64,000 nt of DNA from Microdochium bolleyi. Its lineage: Eukaryota; Ascomycota; Sordariomycetes; Xylariales; Microdochiaceae. Below, piece by piece: positions 1 to 11,236 of this stretch (position 1 is its first letter; each line of letters begins with the position of its first letter). The notes under the pieces were generated by a model. The model made no database searches, was not told where the DNA came from, and was given only the letters and a program-made list of their open reading frames with translations. The stretch lies in the NCBI GenBank assembly GCA_001566295.1, contig KQ964261.1:186001-250000 (forward strand), read 5' to 3'. The position numbers and the translations under genes were made by a program.

Positions 1-833
1 GCTCGACATCTTGTGTTTGGTGGCACTCGCCACAGAAGAATCGATCCGCGATCTTACCAAGCTGAATGCACCGTTGACAGCACATTGGCACTCAATGTGC
101 GGGGTCGGTACTCACTTGTCTGAGATGAGCCGAGGTACAACATGTATCATATCTGCTGACACCTTCGATGATCCGTAATAGAAAGCTATGCCAATCTTCG
201 CACAACTTTGCATATGGCAGCAACAGCACATCTCGAGGAAGCTAGACAGGAGATTGTGGACGAATTCGAACAATCAGTCAAAGCTAGACAGCATGACGCA
301 CATCGTCTAGAGAAAGTCGCCAGCAAGCTCTACGAGCCACTTGTCGATGCCGAGTTGGAATACGAGACGGTCGACAAGAAGGGCATACCACGCACGGAAA
401 TTGTAAAGATCAAGTCCGCAATTGACGAGTTCGCAACCAAGATCAACAGCACATCTTCCGAGATCGAATCGCTTTGGGCCACCTAGGAAGAGGCCCAGAC
501 TAAGATCGATGACCTCCGACGGAGTGTGTTGGACGAGAGAGGGTGCACTGGCACCCGTACATTGGAAGCTGGAGAGCTTCCCAGTGGTTTCAGATCGGAT
601 CACAGCCATGCCATTGGAGACCTGGTCGCCAACCTTGAACAACTTGGCGAAGAGGCCGTGAACGAGTTGAAGGAGAATGAACAGGTTCGTGTTTGATATG
701 ACTCGTCCGCTTGCGTCTGCATGAGTCGTCACTACCCAGTTTATACTTACAGTTTGTGAAAACCCATTTCTAGAAGTTTCTTGAGGGCATGAACCACGAG
801 GCAGGGAAGATCCTGCAGTCTTTCTTCCAGTAG
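1..833 (+). pseudogene. 3' part of a coiled-coil protein gene with an in-frame TAG (broken or misread)
   Basis: A coding-like frame opens after a plausible splice acceptor (TAATAG ending at 181, with a CTGAC branch-like site just upstream). It runs through a Glu/Lys-rich, heptad-like segment to an in-frame TAG at 484-486. The same frame then stays open past the stop to a donor at 685 (GTTCGT). It resumes at 774 after TTTCTAG and ends at TAG 831-833 with residues SFFQ. Intron 685-773 keeps phase 0. The 5' part of the gene is off the window or in the first ~100 bases, where I could not fix an exon. The composition suggests a helical coiled coil; I do not recognise the family. The TAG could be a real nonsense mutation (CAG to TAG would be a C-to-T change, as RIP makes), an assembly error, or a missed intron. 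The frame continuity is seen directly; calling it a pseudogene is inference. Confidence 0.45.
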
Positions 834-1469
834 TAGGTGGGCCTGCCTGGCACGAGATGGCCTGGGCGGAGTTCTTCTTGCTACCTGCGGTTTGAAGCAA
901 TACTGTATGCCTAGTTATGGGAAAATCCGGGGCAGTTCTCATCAACTAAATTGTCTATAACTTGCCAGCCGCATTGGTCTCCAGGACGAAGGACATCAAA
1001 AAGAAGCTTGCCTCCACTAATTCTCGGATCCGTCTGTAGCAGGGCTACGTCTACTTTATGTGATGTTTTTTCCATTACCCGACAATCGTCTCGAGCTTCA
1101 ACTTGCTTGGCCGCAAAATCGGTGTAGATACAGATAAATGCCAATGATCAGGCAGTAGACCTCAAGTCACACAGATTTGCATGAACAAACAGATCTGTTC
1201 TTCCAGTGGCCAGAAGATATCTGTATCGGCTCTTTGTCTTTGCGCATAAGTACCTGTTGAAGGCGAATACATTATACTCTATACCAAGACTATTCCCTGT
1301 CACCCAGTTTCTGGAACGACTGAAACGCACACGCTCCATCGCCATGCAATTCTTGTTTAAAGATGCAACACGCACATGACACGCTCTCGCGTAGAGACCA
1401 ATGTCCTTTTAGACATGACAAAGTCGGAAAAATAGTCAACAAAACGTCAAACCATGAACCTGTCAGGCT
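834..1469. other. Intergenic, no gene seen
   Basis: This stretch lies between the stop of the left partial gene and the stop of the cytidylyltransferase gene on the other strand, so it holds two 3' ends facing each other. Short open frames here lack coding character. Nothing else was recognised. Confidence 0.5.
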
Positions 1470-2976
1470 TTACTGCTGACCCGTAGCAGCAGCAGCAGCA
1501 GCAGCAGCCCTAGCCTCCTCCTTCGCCCGCTGCTCCTCCTCGAGGATCTCGCGCTGCCGCGCGGCGGCTTCGACCCCGGCCTTGACGCCCTTCTTGCGCT
1601 GCCGCTCCTCGTAGAGCGCACGGCTCTTCAGGATGCGCTCGACGATGTTGCCCGCGTTGACATCTTGGAATGAGTGCTCGCCAACCTGTCGGAAGATGCC
1701 CATCTCCTTTGGCGCTGTGTAGGGGTCGTACGACAAGGGCATGAAGGCCGTGGGGCCGTGATAGACCGCGTCGGGAGTGCCCCAGGGCATAGAGGAGAGG
1801 TATGGCTTCGTCGGGGCGAAAGGGGCGCCGAATACGACGGCGTTGATGTGCTGGGCGGTGATGAGCATCTTGTCAGTCTTTCTGGGCGCGTATGTGAAGC
1901 GGGCGGAGGCAAGTTTGACTTACACGGCACTGGAGGACACACAGTCCACGCTCGTAGATGTTCATGATCGGGTAGTTGACGCCCTTCCAGTGGTTTATGA
2001 CATGGTCGTCGTGAACACCTGTGACGACAAAGGCCGGGGGGTAATCCTCGCCCTTGCCGCGGCGCTCGTTGACAGCCTGCTCGTCGTACCAGCCGTCATC
2101 CCGGGCAAGCTTCTCCTCGGCCAGCACCACCTGCCGCAGGAACTCGATGTGTCCGCTAGAAAAGAGATCAAAGCCGCCGTCCACGTAGACCACCCGCTGG
2201 CCAGGCTTCGGCCCGGTGCCCTTGATCAGCTGCGTGAAGTTGCCGGCCTCCTCCTTGCTGTCCTCGATCCGAGCGACGTCTGAACCAGCCCAGAACCACA
2301 CATCCGCGCCTGGCTGCGTGCCCGAGGCATCTGTAGCGTACTGCGTGATGCGGGCTTTCATCGCCTCGCCCTCGACCTTTTTGTCCTCGGCAGTGCCGCT
2401 GCCTTCCTCGCCTGCGAGGACGCGCTGCAGGGACCGGATGAAGTGCGTGCGGGTGCAGAGGAGCATGCGGCCGACAAGGTCTGTGGTGGAAATGCTGGGC
2501 GTGCGCTTGACGACCTTGAAGCGGCCGGCGTCCTTGACGAAGCGGTAGCAGTCCTCGCCGCTGCTGTCCGAGGTGATGTCGTCGCCATGTACGACGTACT
2601 TGCAGCCGAAGTGTGTTATGAACGACAGCTGGGTGACGTATGGTGCGTGTGGGACAGATTTGGTCACCCAGCGGCACGCATCCACAGCAGCAATTCTGGC
2701 ACACAGGGAGAATATTGTCAGATGGCTTCACCAGAGTTTGGGAGGGGACGGGGGATCATACCGCTCAGCGAGGTTCATGACCGTGGGCCCCTTGTTCTCA
2801 AGGATGGACTCGTCCGAGTGGATGCCGACATAGAGCTCGGTGCCGAGCTGGCGGGCCTGGAGCATGGCACCGGCGTGGCCGTGGTGGAAGAAGTCCCAGC
2901 AGCCATCAACCCAGATCCTGTCGTCGAGCACCTCGGGGGCTGGAGGACCAGACAAGACTTCCTCTTCGGAGCTCAT
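1470..2976 (-). CDS. ECT1: Ethanolamine-phosphate cytidylyltransferase
   Basis: This enzyme makes CDP-ethanolamine from CTP and phosphoethanolamine in the Kennedy pathway of phosphatidylethanolamine synthesis. Exons: 2762-2976, 1924-2695 and 1470-1868. Introns of 66 bp (2696-2761, GTATGA donor) and 55 bp (1869-1923, GTAAGT) restore one 461-residue frame. The first cytidylyltransferase domain has WVDGCWDFFHHGHAG with the HxGH nucleotide-binding motif near residue 16, plus the GIHSD and RxxxSTT-like segments (TPSISTTDL). The second domain begins YVDGGFDLFSSGHIEFL, so its HxGH reads SSGH. This fits the family layout of two tandem domains with a degenerate second site. The C-terminus is a charged helix ending in an Ala tract encoded by a GCA/GCT-type repeat at about 1485-1510. 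The start at 2976 is the only in-frame ATG upstream of the first motif. The length matches fungal orthologs. Confidence 0.93.
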
Positions 2977-3666
2977 CGTGTCGACTTATACAAGAACCAC
3001 GGAGATGATTGGCTGAAAGTGCCGGTCAGGATTCTGTTGCGTTGCTCGGCGGAAGTCGTCGGCTCCGGCAGAGCGGCCGGGAGACGGTGGGGACTGCGGG
3101 AGTGGTCTGGCTCTGGCTGGGGGAGTTGAGTTGATAGCAATACCGTATAAGTGTATCACTGTTCTGCAATTGTAGTTTGCACCGTATCAGCCACCTTGCC
3201 GAGCTGGAGAAGGGACTTTGATGCTAGCTAGAGGTACAGTACGAGACAGGGCAGGAGCGGCTCTGTTCCGTGCCTATGCGGTGACGGCAGCTGCCGCGAT
3301 GGAGCGCGACCCCTCACCCCAGCTCCAACCCCACCATCGTCATCTAGCTCCAAGGTAGGGCGCATGCAGTGACCACGCAGCGGGCCGAGATCGCATTCCG
3401 AGGTCTTCAGCTTCTCGTGTTGTTGATGGGGCAATGCTGCCCTAGTTTCTCAGCTGGTCCTAGCATTCACTTCAGACAGGGAACCTAATCCCGATCCTCC
3501 AAGGGGACAAGAGGCACGCGACCCTCACTGCCGACGGTTACCACAGGCCAGAGCCTCAACCTCAGAGAGCATATAAGAGCACCGCCCACGCCTGCTCAGG
3601 GATCACCTATCAGATACACCAAACCCCAAGATACTCCCCTTTGAGTCCTTCGAGAAGATATCCACC
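2977..3666. promoter_or_regulatory. Shared 5' region of ECT1 (-) and the PhyH gene (+)
   Basis: These two genes are divergently transcribed from this 690-bp stretch. A TATA-like element, ATATAAGAG, sits at 3571-3579, about 90 bp before the PhyH start codon. It is followed by CA-rich leader sequence and a strong Kozak context, CCACCATGG. No TATA-like element is obvious on the ECT1 side. Confidence 0.5.
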
Positions 3667-4674
3667 ATGGGCTTGGAACACACCGGACCCTACGGGGGCT
3701 TGACTCCCGACCAGCTCGCGCAGTTCAACCGCGATGGGTACCTCGTCATCCCGAACGCCCTCCCGCCGACGACCGTCAAGGCCATGCTTGACGAGACGCA
3801 CACCCTGCTCGACGACTTCTCGCTCGCCGACCACCCCATGACCAAGTTCAGCACGGGTGAGTCCTCCGACCACGTGGGGGACGACTACTTCCTCTCATCA
3901 GGCGACAAGGTCCGCTTCTTCTTCGAGGAGGACGCCTTCGACAAGACCACGGGCGAGCTCATCAAGCCCAAGGCCCAGGCGATCAACAAGATCGGGCATT
4001 ACCTGCACGCCCTGTCCCCGCCCTTCGCCTCCCTGCTCGACCCGGCGCTGAACCCGGACCTGCTCGGGGCCGGATCCTCGGGCGGCTCCGTCGAGGCCGG
4101 TCGCAAGGAGAGCCACCCGGCCGCCATCGCGCGCGCCATCGGCTTCCGCGACCCGCGCTGCCTCCAGAGCATGGTCATCTGCAAGCAGCCCGAGATCGGC
4201 GGCGCCGTGCCCCCGCACCAGGACAGCACGTTCCTGTACACGGACAAGCCCAGCGCCGTCGGGTTCTGGTACGCCCTCGAGGACGCGACCAAGGAGAACG
4301 GATGCCTCAGCTTCCTCCCAGGCTCGCACCGCTGGGCCCCCGTGAAACAGCGCTTCGTCCGCTCCTCCAAGGGCAGCGGCACAGATTTCGAGGACAACCA
4401 AGGGCCAAAGTTCCCCAACGAGGAGGAGTACGGCGAGCACCTGGCCCCGGAGGGCGTGACGCCCGAGAGCGGCGAGTACGTGATGGGCGAGGTCAAGGCC
4501 GGCTCGCTGGTCCTCATCCACGGCAACCTTCTGCACAAGAGTGAGAAGAACCTTAGCCAGAAGGGGCGGATCATCTACACATTCCACGTCATAGAGGGCG
4601 AGGGCACGACGTACGACGAAAAGAACTGGCTCCAGCCGCCGGCAGGCGGTCTCACGAGGGTATATAGAGACTGA
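3667..4674 (+). CDS. Phytanoyl-CoA dioxygenase (PhyH/PHYHD1) family protein
   Basis: A single-exon gene of 335 residues in the Fe(II)/2-oxoglutarate-dependent PhyH family. The N-terminal motif LTPDQLAQFNRDGYLVIPN is the standard opening of this family. The metal-binding facial triad is visible: His184 and Asp186 in PPHQDSTF, and the distal His290 in GNLLHKSEKN. A following Arg (GRIIYTFH) is placed to bind 2-oxoglutarate. There is no signal peptide and no C-terminal SKL-type peroxisome signal (it ends YRD), so it is probably cytosolic. It resembles PHYHD1-like eukaryotic proteins more than peroxisomal PHYH, but the substrate cannot be read from sequence. The start codon has an ideal context (CCACCATGG). 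Confidence 0.88.
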   Translation: MGLEHTGPYGGLTPDQLAQFNRDGYLVIPNALPPTTVKAMLDETHTLLDDFSLADHPMTKFSTGESSDHVGDDYFLSSGDKVRFFFEEDAFDKTTGELIKPKAQAINKIGHYLHALSPPFASLLDPALNPDLLGAGSSGGSVEAGRKESHPAAIARAIGFRDPRCLQSMVICKQPEIGGAVPPHQDSTFLYTDKPSAVGFWYALEDATKENGCLSFLPGSHRWAPVKQRFVRSSKGSGTDFEDNQGPKFPNEEEYGEHLAPEGVTPESGEYVMGEVKAGSLVLIHGNLLHKSEKNLSQKGRIIYTFHVIEGEGTTYDEKNWLQPPAGGLTRVYRD

Positions 4675-5046
4675 ATATGACCAATATGTGCAGGGCCCTT
4701 CTCAAGGCGGAGTGGCGAGTTTCAAAAAAGTCGAGGCTATCATGGATGTGCCCTGCGTCTGTCATGCTAATTGTGGTGTACAGCGTGCATGCACCACTTG
4801 ACTATCATGTCTTCTGGTAGACCGTGAGACTGAATAAGCCCATAGGCATAAGGCGGGGTGACGCATGAGCATGAAAAAATTGATACTAAATGTCACTTGG
4901 AGCTTGGTTTGATGCCTCCCAGCAGTCGCGGGTATCTTAAATGTTGCTTGCTTGATACGGTTGGAAATGCAGCTCCTGTACTTTATAGTATCTCGCCGTG
5001 CGGGTACAGGCGACCCATGCTATGCGCAGCTACATCTCGTCGTACC
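4675..5046. other. Convergent 3' region
   Basis: The PhyH gene and the Gyp1-like gene converge here. It is AT-richer than the coding DNA and presumably holds both 3' UTRs and poly(A) sites. No further gene is seen. Confidence 0.5.
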
Positions 5047-7152
5047 TCATAATGTCATGTTCGCCGCAGGTGCGCGGCTGGGGCCACCTCGCAGGTGGGC
5101 AGCCGAGTTTTTGAATAGGCTCTGCCAGATGAAGGCCTCGCTCAGTAACAACTCAATGTCCTTCTCGGTCCAGCCTTTTGTCAAAAATGACTGCAGGAAC
5201 ATCATAATCTCCTGGAAGTCCATCTTAAGCAGCTTAGACGACCACTTCACCAAGAATGCGGCGCACACATAGAGATGGAACTCGGAAAAGCCTTGCTCCT
5301 CAGCCTGTCACGCAAGCCGTTAGCCAGCTGAAGCAATCCAGAAACTACAGGGGTTGGGGCAACCTACCAAATATGTGTCCCACATCCTGATTGTGTTCTG
5401 TACGCTGATCTCTCTCATGAGAAGACAATTCATCCAGCGGAAGCTGAACTGGATGAATTCGACGTGTTCGTTCTCCAAGTGCTTGGCTAAATCGGCATCG
5501 ATCCGAGCCGTCAAGTCCCGCAACGCGGCAACTTGCCGCTGTATTCCTGGCTGTGCCACAATGTAATGGTCTTGAATGCCGTCCAGCAGTTTTGTGAGAC
5601 ACCAGAAAGAGTCCGCCTCCACGGCATCCAGCACAGCTTTTGGTAGTTGGCCAGGGTCCATGCCGCTTTCGATGTTGTTGTCTGTAATATACGAGCCGAG
5701 GAAGACTTGCCAGAACGGCGTCACCAAGTCATTGATTCCTTGGACATAGCCACTGGCTGGATGCCGGATAGCCCAGACGTAGAGGATGCGCTCAAGTGAG
5801 CGCTGCGTCGCCTCGTACTGATACAGTTCGATGTGCGGGTTCGTCCTCGGGACATCTATGCTGATTTGATGCCAAATCGCTTCATCAAGTCCCCTCGCCT
5901 TGCCGCTTGTAGTCGGGTTGCCACCACTCCGCTCAAACGCTTGCCGAACACCATCTAGATACTCCTTGCGTTTCCGCTCTAGAGTGGCGACTCGCCTTTC
6001 ACTACTCGTGGGCAGATAACTCAACAGGAGCTGCCATGTCATCGCGCGTACTTCTTCCGGAACGCCGGACCAGGCTAGAGCCCTCAGTTCGGGCAGCGGT
6101 ATTGTTGTGGCTTGCAGAATCTTCTTGAACTTGTTGATTCTCGTTACACGCGAGTTAATGGCATCGATTTCCTTGGGGGTAGCGCCAGCTGGTATGGAAG
6201 GATGGTTGATCAAGTGTAGCGCATTGGCGGGATCCCGCAAAATGTCCTTGTACTGTGGCCTCAAAATCTTGCCCTCGCTCTTCTTTGGCATCGGATATGA
6301 CGGCGCGGGTCGTTCTATTGCAATGTCCGCACTGTTGGAGTAGCGCCTTGCATGTAGGCTGCTTATAGGGCTCGTCGGCATCTGGCCTGTGTCTTGCTGT
6401 GATGACGGCCCTTGAGCTTGCGCTTGTCGTCGCGATCGGAGTTTCTTGTTTGACAACGTTGGGAGACCGAAATCGTCACCGTCGTCGTTTTCATAGGCGT
6501 ACACATCGTCTCCCTCGGGATCATCGTCGACCTTCCAGTCCTGGTTGGTGTTGGACAGGAAGCTGAAGTATGACTTGAGAGGCGGGGACGAAACGCCTGG
6601 CTTCAGTGGAGGTGGTGTCGAGTTGGTATCGATATTCCTCAACTTCTGGGATGACGTTGACGGTGGTGTTTTTGGTCGTGATGATGAGCCGGAAATGTTT
6701 CTGTCAGGACACCAGAATCAGTCCACAGACCCATGGGGCGCAAAAGCATCGGGCCAAGGTGTACAGCAACATACAGGGAGTCAACTTTGAGCATGTCGGC
6801 ATGGGAGTAGGCGGCACCGATGACAAGGCCGGAGTCTCCTCGACTGGTTTTCCTAGCACCATTATCTCTCTGGGCCCGCCAGAAAGGAGAAGCAGACCTG
6901 TTCGCTGGTCAGCAAAGGACACTGGATCCGCCTTCAAAGCTTGACAGAGGTAGGCTGAGGAGCGGGACGTTTGTTGTGGAAAGCAGTCGCGACCTACTCG
7001 GACCTGTCTGAAGAAGCACCAAGAGCGCACGTCAGCAATTGTCAAATGAGGAGAACTGCGGATACGCCTTGGCGCATCGCAGCTGCGTTCGGGTGCTGCT
7101 GTCTGGGAATCTCGACTTGCCGACTTGGACCATTTCCTACGTCATCAGCCAT
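5047..7152 (-). CDS. GYP1: TBC-domain Rab GTPase-activating protein, Gyp1-like
   Basis: The product should stimulate GTP hydrolysis by Rab/Ypt proteins at the Golgi. Supported exons are 5368-6700 and 5047-5304 (63-bp intron 5305-5367, joining DTYL to AEEQGF). An exon ending at 6775 joins across a 74-bp intron (6701-6774). The TBC domain is complete: RALAWSGVPEEVRAMTWQLLL opens it, IDVPRTNPH carries the catalytic Arg finger, and YVQGINDLVTPF carries the Gln finger. The N-terminus is low complexity, with the conserved-looking stretch RGDSGLVIGAAYSHADML encoded upstream of 6775. The 5' end is inferred: ATG at 7152 (gccATGGCT), exon 7066-7152, a 196-bp intron ending at a CT-rich acceptor, then exon 6775-6869. 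This gives 590 residues in one frame. An alternative acceptor at 6897/6898 is possible. Confidence 0.85.
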
Positions 7153-8170
7153 GGCGGTCAGTATGTGGCCAGGAGAGCCGGTGGGGAGGGGAAGCTCACC
7201 TGCTGGGGCGGCACCTTCTTGCCACTACCGGAGGACGACCACATGGCGGCAGACTGTGATGGGAGTAGCTGGGACAAGGCGTTCTATCTCACAATGCTGG
7301 GACGAACCATCCCAGCATGCAGAAGCAGCGGCAGGACAGGGACAAGCAGGAAGCCGTCAGGTGTGGTGGTTTGGTGATGAGCGGGCAGCCCTGCAGTTCC
7401 AGAGCTGGCATTCCACATTCCATCCCGCGAGCTAGCGATGCACGAGGCCTGGTGACGGACCCACAAGGCAAGGAACAGCCACTGAACGTGTGACCAAGAG
7501 GCGTTCCTGCAGTCGCCAGCGTGATCCGAGAGTAGTTGAGAGTTCATATAGAGGTACCTGGAGCTACATCGGTTGGCATCAGTCACAGCATCCGTAAAGG
7601 CAAAGTAAGGTTGGATTCTCTTGGGGATATTGTGCGGAGGAAAGGTGGTGGCTGCAGCCTGACTCAGCTTGCAGTTCGGAGTCACCGTTTACGCCCCAGG
7701 AGATGCAATGTGACAGATTTGCTCGGCGGATATCTCCTGCTCCCGATGTATCTCGTTCCATGGTTGACCTTAACGTCCACTCATTTCGCCCTTGATGGTG
7801 GACTGAGACGACAAGTACGAACGTCTACTTACAAACTTCCCAAGGCCTGCCTTCCAGCGCGTTCCCAGGTAGCCTGCCAGCCGAGACTAGGCTCCAAGCA
7901 AGCTCCATAGGTGGTCGTGCCTCCTTCTCCACAGTGCCGCAGCTCCGCAAGCAAGGTTTGGCAGGGTTCCTCTTGCCTGACGCGAGTCGCAAACCCATCC
8001 AGCACTCATCTCGTCGCAGCTTCCCATTGTATCAGCAATCATCCTTCACGCCGTACCGCACACTCTACCGACATCTTCTAAGCGCCCAAGCCGTCGCCTG
8101 CCTTTTCCCGAGCACAGCCCGAACCGATCCCATCGCCAACGACAATCGGCGTCCAAGCCGCGACCTCAGC
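7153..8170. promoter_or_regulatory. Divergent 5' region between GYP1-like and HRP1-like genes
   Basis: About 1 kb separates two divergent starts. The HRP1-side leader (about 7940-8170) is CT- and CA-rich, as fungal 5' UTRs often are. I see no coding exon that can be joined to either gene and no distinct binding-site array. Confidence 0.4.
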
Positions 8171-11100
8171 ATGGCTGATCCAGAGAACTTCGACGACGAC
8201 CTTTTTGCCGACCTGTAGGTGTCTTCCTACAGCCTGCAGCGCACCACGCTGTGCGCTGTGACTGTGATTCTCGCGCTACAAGGTGCCCCTACGTGGCAAT
8301 CCATGCTGACGACCATGGGCACAGGTACGATGACAACGACAATGCGAGCGCGCCTGCGCCAGCGCCGACAGCGGCGAAGCCAGCACAGTCCCACGAGCCT
8401 GCTGCGCCCTCTGCTCCCGAGAATCGAGTAGACGACGCGGCTGCTCACGGCAATCAATACGCGAATGGCGATGAGAACCTCGACGATGCTTACGACGATG
8501 ACGACGACGACGTTGATTTCAACCTGGGAAATGATTCCGGAACTCCTGCCGCTTCAGCACCACCGCCATCGGCGCCAGCACCAGAAGAGTCAACACCAAC
8601 CTTTGCGGCAGCAAAGCCAGCAGCGTCCAAGGAGGATGGGTAAGTACAGACTTCCTTTGGTTTACAACTACCCGTGTAATGCTTCAAGGTGTTCTTTGCG
8701 GCGCTCTCGTTGCAGCGAGTTCCCCATCTGCAATCACGGTTATGGCCATACTGCGACACATCGCCACGATGCAATCATTGAAAGGTAGCCATTTGGGCAC
8801 AAGCGGCACTGCTGAGCTGGGGAACAAGACCGAAGCGCTTCGCCTGGGAAGGACTCGTCGTGGTGTAGCTGTGACACATTTCGATCCTGGCTAGCTGGCC
8901 TTGACAGAAATGCAGCTGCTGGTGTAAAATCTGCCGTGGATATCATTTCTACATTGCCGACGCATCACTACTTGCATCAATGATCGAACACGCGTTCGCA
9001 GTCGAGAACCGTCTCCGTCAGGAAGAACACGCATGGCATGAGAGAGGACTCGATTGGAAGCATGCCTCGCTGCCGGGCTGTCCCAACAAAGTCAAACACA
9101 ATTATTCTATCGACGTTAGTTATCGGTCACGGCAAAACCGTGTACCATACTTAGCCATCGTACCGAGATAGGCTCATAAAGCAGCGCCAAGCATATCAAG
9201 TCTCTGGAGGAAGCCGAGGCCAAATATGGCAGCGAATAGCGCTCGAAACCAGCTTGATCTAGCTTCACGATAGCAAAAGACACGAGACCTGGCAATCGAC
9301 ACGCTTTTCTCATTGGCATCACCGAAACATTCTGTGCTCGTCCTCACGAGACTCGCACATTGGCATGATTGATGGACAACATTCGGCTACAATCATATGC
9401 AAGCGAGACCTCGACAAAACAAAAGCCTCCCAAGCTCGCACGTCGTCACGCTTGACCAGACCACCAAATGAAGCTTCTTGCTGCTCCTCATTGAGACCTG
9501 CGCAAATCCAACCCCAACTCAGCATCGCCTCAACATCAAGCCCGTGGCGTTGTCTGTACCACACGAATGTTCAGATGTGCTAGCGACACCCTGGACATTC
9601 CGCAAAGCAGCAGGCCAATAGATGCTCAGGAAATCAGCGTGTCTAGCCAACACACAACCAACACTGCTGCACCTTGAGAGCACGCACTGTAGTCTAATTT
9701 TGTGCACATGATGCATCGCAGCCCAACAGCCAATTGACTAACTGGTTGATTCTTTTTGGATTATTAGTAAAATGTTCATCGGGGGTCTCAACTGGGAAAC
9801 AACAGATGGTAAGCGATTGAGGTGCATGAGTTGTGCTCAACATAGGCTGATAAGCAAGGTAGATTCCCTACGCGAATACTTCTCCCAGTTTGGTGAGGTC
9901 ACAGAGTGCACTGTGATGCGCGATGGAGCGACAGGCCGGTCTCGAGGCTTCGGCTTCCTCACGTTTAGGGATCCCAAATGCGTCAATGTCGTCATGGTGA
10001 AGGAGCATTACCTCGATGGCAAGATTGTGAGTTCCGACATTTCCAGGACGATTTTTCGAGGCAAAGCGCTGACCAATTTTATAGATTGACCCCAAGCGCG
10101 CGATTCCCCGGGACGAGCAAGAGAAGACAAGCAAGATTTTTGTCGGCGGCGTCAGCCAGGAGACGACTGAGGCCGAGTTCAAGGACTATTTTGCCCAGTT
10201 CGGTCGCGTTGTCGATGCGACCCTTATGATGGACAAAGACACTGGCCGGCCCCGAGGCTTCGGCTTCGTCACGTTTGAGAGCGAAGCTGGCGTTGATGCC
10301 TGCCTCAATACGCACCTTGAAATTCACGGCAAGGCTATTGAGGTCAAGAAGGCGCAGCCAAGAGGAAACATGAGGGAGGAAGAGGAAGCTGCCAGACGTG
10401 CGGGCAAGTTCAAGAAGGGAGGCATGGACGACCCGAACTCGGCTCAGGCACAGATGGCGAGCCAAATGGCCCAAGGCGGCATGACACCTCAAGCCATGGC
10501 TCAGTACATGCAGCGTATGCAGCAATACATGGCCATGATGCAGCAGCAGATGGCCATGAGCAGGGGCATGAACCCCATGATGCAGATGATGCAGATGCAA
10601 CAGATGCAACAGATGCAGCAGCAGATGGCACAGGCTGGTCAGGGTGGTCACAACCCCATGGGCGGCATGCAAGGCATGAACCCTCAGATGATGCAGCAGA
10701 TGCAGCAGCAGATGCAAAGTCAGCAACAGATGATGGGCAATGATCAAAGCCAGGACGGCGAAAGTGATGGTGGCCAGAGCTTCCAGAATGACAACCAAGG
10801 CAATGGCGCCGCCGCAAGCGGTGCGCCGATCAATCACAACCAGAACAACAACTTCCACCAGAACCAAGGCTACGGCCACCCGCGTGGAGGCGGCAAGCGC
10901 GGCGGTCGCGGCGGCTACTGGAACCAGAACCAAGGTTACAACAACATGGGTGGAGGCGCTGGTGGTGGTGGAGGCGGCGACCCAACTTCCTGGGAGGGCA
11001 TGTATGACGATGTGCCCCAGCCCAACTTCAACCAGGGTGGTGGCGGTCGCGGCGGTGGTTTCAACAGAGGCCGTGGAGGCGGCGGCCAGTTCCAGAATGC

Positions 11101-11236
11101 CGGAGGACCCGTCGACCCGCAGGCGGCGCCCCCGATCAACGCGCCCACGGGGCCAAAGAACGCCGGCCGGCCCGGAGCTAACTACCGTGGCGGCGGCCGG
11201 GGTGGCAACCGCGGATTCCATCCTTACGGCCGCTAG
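8171..11236 (+). CDS. HRP1: HRP1/Nab4-like hnRNP (two RRMs, RGG tail), mRNA 3'-end processing and export
   Basis: Exons: 8171-8214, 8325-8639, 9768-9808, 9863-10026 and 10085-11236, giving 571 residues in one frame. Introns are 110, 1128, 54 and 58 bp. The N-terminal 120 residues are acidic and Ala/Pro-rich. RRM1 (about 121-196) has RNP2 KMFIGGL and RNP1 RSRGFGFLTF. RRM2 (about 205-280) has KIFVGGV and RPRGFGFVTF. A Met/Gln-rich region follows (roughly 330-420), then Asn/Gly and RGG repeats ending HPYGR. In yeast, Hrp1 binds the polyadenylation efficiency element, is part of cleavage factor IB and shuttles to the cytoplasm; Arg methylation of RGG repeats is known. The 1128-bp second intron is far longer than others here but has a clean donor (GTAAGT), branch site (GACTAAC, 9736-9742) and TATTAG acceptor. 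MSI-type two-RRM paralogs are the alternative call. Confidence 0.9.
8640..9767 (+). other. 1128-bp intron 2 of the HRP1-like gene
   Basis: The boundaries are set by GTAAGT at 8640 and TATTAG at 9762-9767, with a GACTAAC branch-like site 31 bp before the exon. The flanking exons join in frame (EDG to KMFIGG). Several short open frames exist inside, but none is convincing as a gene. No C/D or H/ACA snoRNA could be identified by eye. Confidence 0.8.

Noticed and set aside
4675..4690. Stop-codon readthrough giving a peroxisomal signal on the PhyH protein
   Set aside because: The stop context is TGA ATA, not TGA CTA, and no SKL-like end follows in frame.
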